Assembly: GCA_947177645.1 (NCBI GenBank)
Contig: CAMWVJ010000047.1
Location: 1-7,963 of the forward strand
Direction: 5' to 3'
DNA length: 7,963 bases
Origin: an uncultured Desulfovibrio sp.
GTDB taxonomy: Bacteria > Desulfobacterota > Desulfovibrionia > Desulfovibrionales > Desulfovibrionaceae
The notes beneath the pieces were generated by a model that was not told the origin of the DNA, did no database searches, and saw only the letters and a list, made by a program, of their open reading frames with translations. Positions 1 through 5,754 of this stretch are shown in pieces; the first letter of the stretch is position 1, and each line of letters starts with the position of its first letter. Position numbers and translations under genes: made by a program.

Positions 1-1
1 A

Positions 2-283
2 GGTGAGCTTGCGCGCGCGGTCATCTTCGACCCCACGACGACAACCACGTCATACATTTCGTTCGGCACGATGGTCACGCTCACCAACAAGGACACGGGC
101 AAGGACGAGACCTACACGATTTTGGGACCGTGGGAGTCGGACACCGACAACGGCATCATCTCCTATATGTCGCCGTTCGGGAACGAGCTGCTCGACCACA
201 AACTCGGCGACGAGCTGGACTTTGAGATCAACGGTCATGCCTACCGGTTTACCGTCAAGGCGATAAACATCGCGAAGTTCTAA
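2..283 (+). CDS. greA: Transcription elongation factor GreA/GreB family, C-terminal part (5' end outside window)
   Basis: The frame is open from the left edge (first full codon at 2) to TAA at 281-283, giving 93 residues of a C-terminus. The motifs GPWESDTDNGIISYMSPFG and LLDHKLGDELDFEINGH match the GreA/GreB C-terminal FKBP-like domain, where other members have a G-x-x-E-(S/A)-D...ISY-x-SPxGxALL...GD pattern. Family members bind RNA polymerase through this domain while an N-terminal coiled coil enters the secondary channel and stimulates cleavage of backtracked RNA. The coiled coil is not in the window, so the activity cannot be judged. The internal ATG at 71 is not a likely start, because homology to the strand before it (FGTMVTL) continues upstream. 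The gene converges on the exonuclease gene and ends at a clear terminator. The GPWESD wording resembles spirochaete GreA proteins as I recall them; spirochaete GreA proteins can carry long N-terminal extensions. Confidence 0.85.
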   Translation, partial: GELARAVIFDPTTTTTSYISFGTMVTLTNKDTGKDETYTILGPWESDTDNGIISYMSPFGNELLDHKLGDELDFEINGHAYRFTVKAINIAKF

Positions 284-290
284 GCAGGAA

Positions 291-314
291 GCCCCGCCCG
301 CGCGGGGCGTTTTT
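291..314 (+). terminator. Rho-independent terminator of the greA-like gene
   Basis: A perfect 7-bp GC stem (GCCCCGC / GCGGGGC, 291-297 and 302-308) with a 4-base loop is followed by G and five T residues (310-314). It begins 8 bases after the greA stop codon. The stop codon of the convergent exonuclease gene (313-315 on the minus strand) lies inside the T tract. On the minus strand the stem is not followed by a T run, so it looks one-directional. Confidence 0.85.
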
Positions 315-1149
315 ATGCGTCCACCGTAATTTCCACGGGGCAGTGGTCGGAGCCGGGCACGTCGGCAAGGATGCGCGTGGACGACACGGCAGGCACGAGC
401 GCGTCGTTGACGCAGGTGTAGTCAATGCGCCACCCGACGTTCTTCTCACGGGCATGGAATCGGTAACTCCACCAGGTGTACAACGCCGGTTCGGGATGCT
501 GCGCGCGGAAAACGTCGGCGTAGCCGTTCGCGGTGAAAAAATCCATCCAGGCACGCTCTTCGGGAAGATAACCGGCGTTCCCCTCGTTCGCCTTGGGATT
601 CGCCAGGTCAATCGGCTGGTGGGCAATATTGTAGTCGCCGCAAAGCACGACATCGTAGCCGTCCGCGACGCGCGCGTTCAGATAGGCGAACATCGCGTCG
701 CAGAAGCCCAGCTTGTAGCCGAGCCGCAGCCCCGGTCCCTGGCTGTTGGGAAAATACGCGCTGACGACGACCAGTTTTCCGAAATAGGCGGCGGTCACCC
801 TGCCCTCATCGTCGTAAGCCGGGTCGCCCAAAACCTCGACGGCATCCGGCTCACGGCGCGAATAGATTGCCGTCCCCGAATACCCGGCTTTTTTTGCCGA
901 CGACCAGTAGGATCGGAACGCCGCCGCGCCGTCCGCGACCGCCACAGGCGAAACCGCGTCCTTTCCGGGGGCGACAAATCGGCTGTCCTCCCCGCTTCCC
1001 GGCGCGAGCACTGCCTGCGAGAGCTGCGACGGATGCGCCTTGGTCTCCTGAACGCACACCACGTCGGCATCACTGCGCAGGAGCCAGTCCACGAACCCTT
1101 TCTTTTCCACGGCACGGATGCCGTTCACGTTCCAAGAGATAATCTTCAT
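313..1149 (-). CDS. xth: Exodeoxyribonuclease III (AP endonuclease family 1)
   Basis: This 278-residue protein is a Mg-dependent exonuclease III/AP endonuclease of the EEP superfamily, which cleaves abasic sites and trims 3' ends in base excision repair. It begins with the canonical MKIISWNVNGIRA (Asn7). It continues with VCVQETK (metal-binding Glu35), GYSGTAIYSR, VVSAYFPNSQ (Tyr131 region), LCGDYNIAH (Asp172, Asn174), WRIDY (Asp243) and C-terminal GSDHCPV (Asp268, His269), so the catalytic set is complete. ATG at 1149 is chosen because the family starts exactly there. An upstream GTG at 1164 would add only MLSCR and falls inside the apparent promoter. There is no Shine-Dalgarno sequence and a -10 box ends 5 bases before the ATG, so the message may be leaderless. 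Residues about 50-77 form an extra Gly/Ala/Ser-rich stretch between helix and strand that common homologues lack. Confidence 0.93.
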   Translation of the reverse strand: MKIISWNVNGIRAVEKKGFVDWLLRSDADVVCVQETKAHPSQLSQAVLAPGSGEDSRFVAPGKDAVSPVAVADGAAAFRSYWSSAKKAGYSGTAIYSRREPDAVEVLGDPAYDDEGRVTAAYFGKLVVVSAYFPNSQGPGLRLGYKLGFCDAMFAYLNARVADGYDVVLCGDYNIAHQPIDLANPKANEGNAGYLPEERAWMDFFTANGYADVFRAQHPEPALYTWWSYRFHAREKNVGWRIDYTCVNDALVPAVSSTRILADVPGSDHCPVEITVDA

Positions 1150-1154
1150 ACGGC

Positions 1155-1183
1155 ATGATAGCACAAACGCGCTATTTCGTCAG
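1155..1183 (-). promoter_or_regulatory. Promoter of the exonuclease III gene (extended -10)
   Basis: On the minus strand, CTGACG (1178-1183, 4 of 6 matches to the -35 consensus) is followed after 17 bases by TATCAT (1155-1160). The TG-C just ahead of TATCAT makes it an extended -10. Only five bases separate the -10 box from the ATG at 1149. The -35 box lies within the last codons of the LRR gene. The TGTG-S-TAT form resembles the -10 regions of the cobO and LRR promoters. Transcription from here would start at or next to the start codon. Confidence 0.55.
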
Positions 1184-1756
1184 CACGACCGAATGATACG
1201 CGCCGCCCGCGCTGACGAATTTCGGCGGGTTTTCCGCCGCCCGCGCCAAATCCGTGACGGACACACCGCCGCACCGCCAGCCGTCCGGCTCCTCAAACGC
1301 CAACTGCCGCAGGGCGGCACAACCGCTGAACGCCTCCGCGCCAAGTTCACGGCACGCGGCGGGGATAGAAACGGAAGCCAACGCCGTGCAGCCCGCGAAC
1401 GCTCCCCGGCCAATCACGGCAAGGTTGCCCGGAAAGCGGATGGAGGCAAGCTGCCGGTTACCCACAAACGGGCTGCCCGACACGCGCGAGCATTCGGTGA
1501 CCGCGGACAAATCAAGGGAGACGAGTACGCGGCTCTCACGCACGGCATCGCTGATACGCTGCACCGTCTTACCGCCGACCGTGCCGTTCGCCACGACGAC
1601 CACCTCGCTCCCCGGCGGCAGCAGACCGAGCGCGACCCGGAAATCAGAGACATCTATCACGTTCGCGCCGTTCGTCAACTGAATGGTCGTCCCCGACTCC
1701 ACGTCGTCGGGGCTGTCATGGGAAAACACGATGGCAAGCCGCGAATACCTTCTCAT
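1172..1756 (-). CDS. Small BspA/TpLRR-type leucine-rich repeat protein, function unknown
   Basis: The product has 194 residues. Residues about 95-157 contain LRR_5-type repeats of 23 residues: PFVGNRQLASIRFPGNLAVIG, then AFAGCTALASVSIPAACRELG, then AFSGCAALRQLAFEEP. The preceding segment (about 49-90, EVVVVANGTVGGKTVQ and SLDLSAVT) resembles the cap strand that precedes repeats in Treponema TpLRR proteins. The tail, with GW at 159-160 followed by VTDLARAAE, also fits that group. These proteins usually mediate surface binding, but this one has no signal peptide or lipobox: residues 1-20 (MRRYSRLAIVFSHDSPDDVE) are polar, suggesting a cytoplasmic protein or a lost leader. ATG at 1756 is strongly supported by GGAGGTG (1761-1767) four bases upstream. 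It has its own promoter after the cobalamin genes, and a link to B12 is not evident. Ligand and role are unknown. Confidence 0.8.
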   Translation of the reverse strand: MRRYSRLAIVFSHDSPDDVESGTTIQLTNGANVIDVSDFRVALGLLPPGSEVVVVANGTVGGKTVQRISDAVRESRVLVSLDLSAVTECSRVSGSPFVGNRQLASIRFPGNLAVIGRGAFAGCTALASVSIPAACRELGAEAFSGCAALRQLAFEEPDGWRCGGVSVTDLARAAENPPKFVSAGGAYHSVVLTK

Positions 1757-1760
1757 ACAG

Positions 1761-1767
1761 CACCTCC
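1761..1767 (-). promoter_or_regulatory. Strong Shine-Dalgarno site of the LRR gene
   Basis: GGAGGTG on the minus strand lies four bases before the ATG at 1756. It is the best ribosome binding site in the window and fixes this start. It shows the organism does use Shine-Dalgarno initiation, in contrast to the SD-less cobO and xth starts. Confidence 0.75.
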
Positions 1768-1789
1768 CCGCTCCTCATCTCCGCCGTCC

Positions 1790-1805
1790 CGCCCAGTATA
1801 CCACA
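1790..1805 (-). promoter_or_regulatory. Extended -10 promoter of the LRR gene
   Basis: TGTGGTATACTGGGCG on the minus strand contains an extended -10 (TGG-TATACT; hexamer at 1795-1800). No good -35 is visible at 16-18 bases, as expected for a TG-extended promoter. The predicted start lies near 1788, giving a leader of about 30 bases that contains the GGAGGTG site. The same 16 bases occur identically at 3027-3042 before cobO. Confidence 0.6.
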
Positions 1806-1829
1806 GGACGACGCACCGCGCCAGCAAAA

Positions 1830-2513
1830 TCACGCCTGAGACAGCAGCGCGTTCACGATTGCCGCGGCCACCGACGAACCGCCCTTGCGCCCGCGCGCGA
1901 CGATATGCGGCAGGTCGCTGTTTAGGACAAGCTCCTTGGCGGCAGTCACGTTCACGAAGCCCACGGGCACGCCCACCACGAACGCGGGCGAGAAAAACCC
2001 CGCGTCATGCAGCTGCCGCAGCCGCACCAATGCCGTCGGCGCGTTCCCGCAGACGAACAGCACGGGACGGCTACCGTCCGCAAACAGCCGCGCCGCCTTG
2101 TCCACCGCGCATGCCGCCCGCGTCAGACCGCTGCGCTGGCTCGCCTCCGCCACGTCGTCGTCCGCCATAAAGCAGCACGTCTCTATGCCGAGCCGCTCGC
2201 ACGAAATCGCGCTGATGCCCGACCGCGCCATGTTCGTGTCGGTCACGATGACCGGGCGGCGGGAAAGCACGTCCCGCGCGGCATCCAGCGCGCCGGGAGA
2301 AAAGACAAGGCTTTCCGCATAGTCAAAGTCCGCGCTCGCATGGATGGCACGGAACACGACCGCCTGCCGATCCGGCGGCACGACGATTCCCCGCGCGGTA
2401 AGCTCATCGGCAATTACCCGGAAGCTCTCCGGCTCGATGTCGCGCGGCGCGAACTCCCGCACGGACGGATAGCGCGCCAGCGCGTCGCCGGGGAACAATT
2501 CCAGCGCGCTCAA
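1830..2513 (-). CDS. cbiC: Precorrin-8X / cobalt-precorrin-8 methylmutase
   Basis: This 227-residue enzyme moves the C11 methyl group of precorrin-8X to C12, yielding (hydrogeno)cobyrinic acid, the last step of corrin ring synthesis. Family signatures are present: IEPESFRVI near residue 26, RAIHASADFDY around 55-65 with the conserved ring-binding His58, and VTDTNMARSGIS near 110. Further ones are CGNAPTALVRL, GVPVGFVNVTAAKE, and C-terminal ARGRKGGSSVAAAIVNALL. Length is normal for CbiC/CobH. The sequence does not tell whether the host uses the cobalt-early (cbi) or cobalt-late (cob) route. The start is TTG at 2513, sharing TTGA with the cobO stop, so the two genes are translationally coupled; GGGGGTGGAG (2516-2525) just upstream can serve as ribosome binding site. 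No other ring-building gene is in the window. Confidence 0.93.
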   Translation of the reverse strand: MSALELFPGDALARYPSVREFAPRDIEPESFRVIADELTARGIVVPPDRQAVVFRAIHASADFDYAESLVFSPGALDAARDVLSRRPVIVTDTNMARSGISAISCERLGIETCCFMADDDVAEASQRSGLTRAACAVDKAARLFADGSRPVLFVCGNAPTALVRLRQLHDAGFFSPAFVVGVPVGFVNVTAAKELVLNSDLPHIVARGRKGGSSVAAAIVNALLSQA

Positions 2514-3025
2514 AACTCCACCCCCGACCGCGCCGCCACGCCCGCGTCAAACGGATGCCTGACGCACCGCATCTCCGTGACGTAATCGGCGCGCGCGAAA
2601 AACCGCTCCGGCGGCTCGCGCCCGGTCAGCACCACCTCCACCCCATCGGGCACGGCCGCAAGGAACGCATCCACCGCGGCGGTATCGACGAGCGACTCGC
2701 GGTAGGCGGCGCAGATTTCGTCCAGCACGAGCAGGACCGGCGCGGAATCAGTGGCGCACAACTCCCTTGCCCGTGCGAAATTCGCGTCGCACATCGAGCG
2801 CGTCTCCGTCCGCTCCGCCGCCGTCATCTGCGCCACGAAACGGCCGACCGCCTTGCCGCGCAGGACGACCGCCCCCAGCGTTTCGAGCGCGGCAAGCTCG
2901 CCCGTCCGCCGCCCCTTGAGGAACTGCACGACGCCCACGCGCCACCCGTTCCCCGCCGCCCGCACCGCAAGGCCGAGCGCGGCAGTCGTCTTTCCCTTGC
3001 CGCCGCCATAATACAAATGCACCAT
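2510..3025 (-). CDS. cobO: Cob(I)yrinic acid a,c-diamide adenosyltransferase (CobO/BtuR/CobA type)
   Basis: This 171-residue P-loop protein transfers the adenosyl group of ATP to cob(I)alamin-type corrinoids. Visible features in order are MVHLYYGGGKGKTTAALGLA (phosphate-binding loop; Gly replaces the usual Asp/Asn before GKGKTT), VGVVQFLKG, LLVLDEICAAY (Walker B-like), VEVVLTGREPPERFFARADYV and the family-typical ending HPFDAGVAARSGVEF. ATG at 3025 matches the family start. A GTG at 3043 in the same frame would add MWYTGR but would be encoded by the promoter -10 itself. There is no Shine-Dalgarno site and the -10 ends six bases before ATG, so translation is probably leaderless. It is followed by cbiC with a 4-base overlap. 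Confidence 0.94.
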   Translation of the reverse strand: MVHLYYGGGKGKTTAALGLAVRAAGNGWRVGVVQFLKGRRTGELAALETLGAVVLRGKAVGRFVAQMTAAERTETRSMCDANFARARELCATDSAPVLLVLDEICAAYRESLVDTAAVDAFLAAVPDGVEVVLTGREPPERFFARADYVTEMRCVRHPFDAGVAARSGVEF

Positions 3026-3026
3026 G

Positions 3027-3061
3027 CGCCCAGTATACCACACCGCGCGGATTTTTGACAG
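3027..3061 (-). promoter_or_regulatory. Promoter of cobO-cbiC (extended -10, leaderless arrangement)
   Basis: On the minus strand CTGTCA (3056-3061, 4 of 6 to the -35 consensus) is separated by 18 bases from TATACT (3032-3037), which carries the upstream TG of an extended -10. Six bases lie between the -10 and the ATG at 3025, which would place transcription start at about the A of ATG. TGTGGTATACTGGGCG at 3027-3042 is identical to the LRR promoter. The site sits in the 44-base gap after the cobQ fusion gene. No room exists for a cobalamin riboswitch here. Confidence 0.6.
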
Positions 3062-3069
3062 GCAGCGCG

Positions 3070-5730
3070 TTATGACCGCCCCGCGCCAAAGATAATCCGG
3101 TACACCGCGTCCAGGTCGAGCGAGGCGCGCACGGCGGCAGCAAGGCGGTCAAAGGCGGCCTCGCGCTCGTCCTGATACGGGCGGTAGGACGGCACGGGAA
3201 TGCCCCGGCGCGCGCACAGCAGCGCAAGGACGGCACGGAACACCGCGTCGCCGTCAAAAAATCCGTGGAAATACGTGCCGAGGACATTCCCGCATGAGAC
3301 GGCGCGGGGACACGCGCTCCCGTCCATGAACGTCGTCTGCCCGTGGTGGATTTCGTAGCCCGCCGCCGCACAGCCCGACAGCGCGGAGAACGTGCCGCCG
3401 AGCGCGGGCAGTTCCCCGCTCACGCGCGCGCGCGTCTTCTGCGGCGTGAACGTCGTCCGGACGGGAAGCAGGCCGAGCGCGGCGAGCGAAGGGCGGGCGG
3501 ATTCGTCCTCGTTCCCGTCCGGGTCGTGCAGGGCGTTTCCCAGCAGCTGGAAGCCGCCGCAGATGCCGATGACCGGCACGCCGCTGTGTGCCGCGCGCAC
3601 GATGATGCGGTCAAGCCCGGTGCCGCGCAGCCAGTCCATGGCGCGCACGGCGTTCTTCGTGCCGGGAAGCACGAGCAGGTCGAGCACATCGAGCGCGGCC
3701 GCGCACGATGCCGCCGTGTCAAAAAAAGTGACGCGCACTGACGGCAGGCGGGCGAACGGCAGCAGGTCGGTGGCGTTCGACAGATACGGCAGGCGCACCA
3801 CGCCGACGTGAAGCACGGCATCGTCCTTTCCGTCCGCGCCGCGTGATTCGATGTCGCACAGGCTGTCCTCGCCGTCAATGAGCAAATCCGGGAGGAACGG
3901 GACGACACCGAGCACGGGAATGCCCGTCAGCGCGTGCAGTTCGTCCAAGCCGCCGCGCAGCAGCGACACGTCGCCGCGGAATTTGTTGATGACAAAGCCC
4001 TTGATCCGCGCGCGCTCCCGTGCGCTGACGAGCGCGACCGTTCCGTACAGCGCCGCGAACACGCCGCCGCGGTCGATGTCACCAGCGAGCAGCACGGGCG
4101 CGCCCGTCAGTTCGGCAAGCCCCATGTTCACGATGTCGCCGTCGCGCAGGTTGATTTCCGCCGGGCTGCCCGCGCCCTCCAGCACGATGATGTCGTTCTC
4201 CGCCGCGAGCGATCGGTACGCCGCCATAATCTGCGGCACGAGCGACGTGCGCCGCGCAAAATAGTCGCGCGCGCTCATCGTTCCCGTCGGCACGCCGTTC
4301 ACCACCACCTGGCTGCCCGTCTCGCCCGTCGGCTTGAGCAGGATCGGATTCATGCGCACGTCCGCCGCAATGCCCGCCGCCGCCGCCTGCATGATTTGCG
4401 CGCGTCCCATTTCCAGCCCGTCCGCCGTCACGCCGCTGTTGAGTGCCATGTTCTGGCTCTTGAACGGCGCGACGCGGTAGCCGTCCTGCGCGAAAATGCG
4501 GCACAGCGCGGCGACCAGCACCGATTTTCCCGCGTTGCTCATCGTCCCCTGAATCATGATGTTCGCCGCCTGCGGCCGGATGCGCGGCGATTTCCGCACG
4601 GGCGGCGCGGCAGTCCCCAGGCACGCGGACAGCGCGGCAATGAGCCGCCCGTTCTCCGCTTCCGTGCGGACGGCGATGCGGTACCAGTGCGCGTCAAGGG
4701 CGAAAAAATCCGCGCAGGAACGGATGGCGATGCCACAGCGGAGCAAGGCTTGCGCAAGGTGCGGGTCGTCGGCACGGAACAGCAGATAATTTGCCGCGCC
4801 CGCGACGACCTGACAGCCGCAAGAACGCAAAAAATCCGCCAGGCGCGCGCGTTCGGCGGCGACGAGTTCGCGCACTTGTGTTTCCCAGGACGACGCGCCG
4901 CACTGCCCCGGCGCGGACTGTTTTTCCGCCAGTTCCGCGCGCATGACGGCACAGCCCGCCGCCTGCGCCACCGCTCCGACCGCCCAAGGGCGCAGCGAAT
5001 CCGCAAGCCGCCGCGCGACGGCAGCCGAAGCGCACAACGCGTAGCCCAGCCGGATGCCCGCCATGCCGTAAAACTTGGTGAACGCGCCCACCACGACCAG
5101 AGCCGGGAATTCGTGGCGGCAGGAAAGCAGCGCGCGGATTCCGTCCTCTGCCGCCGCCGAAAACGGCGCGAAGCATGCATCCACGACCAGCAGCACCGAT
5201 TTTTGCGCGCAGAGCGCGGTAAGGGCACGGATTGTGTCAATAGCGGTGACCGCGCCCGCAGGATTGGCGGGACTTGCCAAGAACAGCAAATCCGCGCCGT
5301 CAAGCAGGGGCGCAAGGCGCGGCAGATCTGCCGGGGCAAGCGCAAAGCCGTGTTCCGGCGCGGGCAGGAAATGATCCACCGCGCAGCCGTGCAGGTGCGC
5401 CGCGCGCGCATATTCGCTGAACGCCGGCTCGATGACGACGATTTTCTTGCGCGGGGCAGCCGAACGGACGAGCGCGTACAGCACGTCAACCGCACCCGCG
5501 CCGCAGACAACGCAGTCCGCGCCAAGCGCGGCAGATGACCGCGCACCCAGCGACCAGAACTGCGCGAACAGCGAGCGCAATTCTGCGCACGACGAATCGG
5601 GATAGCGCGCCAGCGAATCCGTATTGAGCGCGAGCGCGGCCACCGCCGACTGCGCGGCAGGATGCGCACCCAACGGCGCGACGTTCGCGGAAAAATCAAG
5701 CAGACCGGGCTGTGCGCCGCCGTGGCTCAT
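3070..5730 (-). CDS. cobD-cobQ: Fused threonine-phosphate decarboxylase (CobD/CobC-like) and cobyric acid synthase (CobQ/CbiP)
   Basis: This is one 886-residue reading frame with two enzymes. Residues 1-372 are a fold-type I PLP enzyme of the HisC-like group: HGG and LDFSANVAPLG at the N-terminus, SPANPAG (Asn156), VVDACF (Asp184), FTKFYGMAGIRLGY with the PLP lysine Lys219, and RIAVRT (Arg355). It should decarboxylate L-threonine phosphate to (R)-1-aminopropanol 2-phosphate. After a short basic/proline-rich linker (about 373-390), residues 391-886 are cobyric acid synthase, which amidates cobyrinic acid a,c-diamide at four side chains using glutamine and ATP. Its features are the P-loop QGTMSNAGKS (394-403), FKSQNMALNSG, MNPILLKPTGETGSQ, GDIDRGGVFA, GICGGFQLLG with nucleophile Cys724, and GTYFHG with His822. 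Both halves look complete. ATG at 5730 has AAGGAG nine bases upstream. It follows cbiB by 24 bases. Together the halves make the two substrates joined by CbiB. Confidence 0.93.
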   Translation of the reverse strand: MSHGGAQPGLLDFSANVAPLGAHPAAQSAVAALALNTDSLARYPDSSCAELRSLFAQFWSLGARSSAALGADCVVCGAGAVDVLYALVRSAAPRKKIVVIEPAFSEYARAAHLHGCAVDHFLPAPEHGFALAPADLPRLAPLLDGADLLFLASPANPAGAVTAIDTIRALTALCAQKSVLLVVDACFAPFSAAAEDGIRALLSCRHEFPALVVVGAFTKFYGMAGIRLGYALCASAAVARRLADSLRPWAVGAVAQAAGCAVMRAELAEKQSAPGQCGASSWETQVRELVAAERARLADFLRSCGCQVVAGAANYLLFRADDPHLAQALLRCGIAIRSCADFFALDAHWYRIAVRTEAENGRLIAALSACLGTAAPPVRKSPRIRPQAANIMIQGTMSNAGKSVLVAALCRIFAQDGYRVAPFKSQNMALNSGVTADGLEMGRAQIMQAAAAGIAADVRMNPILLKPTGETGSQVVVNGVPTGTMSARDYFARRTSLVPQIMAAYRSLAAENDIIVLEGAGSPAEINLRDGDIVNMGLAELTGAPVLLAGDIDRGGVFAALYGTVALVSARERARIKGFVINKFRGDVSLLRGGLDELHALTGIPVLGVVPFLPDLLIDGEDSLCDIESRGADGKDDAVLHVGVVRLPYLSNATDLLPFARLPSVRVTFFDTAASCAAALDVLDLLVLPGTKNAVRAMDWLRGTGLDRIIVRAAHSGVPVIGICGGFQLLGNALHDPDGNEDESARPSLAALGLLPVRTTFTPQKTRARVSGELPALGGTFSALSGCAAAGYEIHHGQTTFMDGSACPRAVSCGNVLGTYFHGFFDGDAVFRAVLALLCARRGIPVPSYRPYQDEREAAFDRLAAAVRASLDLDAVYRIIFGAGRS

Positions 5731-5739
5731 CGTCGTTCG

Positions 5740-5745
5740 CTCCTT
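5740..5745 (-). promoter_or_regulatory. Ribosome binding site of the cobD-cobQ fusion
   Basis: AAGGAG on the minus strand is nine bases upstream of ATG 5730, in the 24-base gap after cbiB. It supports the fusion's start and independent translation within the operon. Confidence 0.65.
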
Positions 5746-5754
5746 GTCATCGTT

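Noticed and set aside
284..312. Bidirectional terminator serving xth as well
   Set aside because: The stem is symmetrical, but on the minus strand it is followed by TTCCTGC rather than a T run, so only the plus-strand function is supported.
1190..1480. DNA-level tandem repeat in the LRR gene
   Set aside because: The 23-residue periodicity is visible only in protein. The nucleotide units have diverged, so no DNA repeat is annotated.
3043..3045. Upstream GTG starts for cobO (3043), xth (1164) and cbiB (6822)
   Set aside because: Each would add residues with no family match. The first two lie in or beside the -10 region, and the cbiB one overlaps the preceding gene. The internal ATG fits the family start in all three.
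3026..3069. Possible cobalamin riboswitch between the cobQ fusion and cobO
   Set aside because: The gap is 44 bases and is filled by promoter elements. A B12 riboswitch needs far more space and its conserved B12 box is not visible here. If one controls the operon, it is beyond the right edge.
3934..5538. A 534-codon open frame on the plus strand, antisense to the cobD-cobQ fusion
   Set aside because: Its product is dominated by Arg, Ala and His with no recognisable domain, as expected for the antisense of a GC-rich gene. The opposite strand has unmistakable enzyme motifs throughout.
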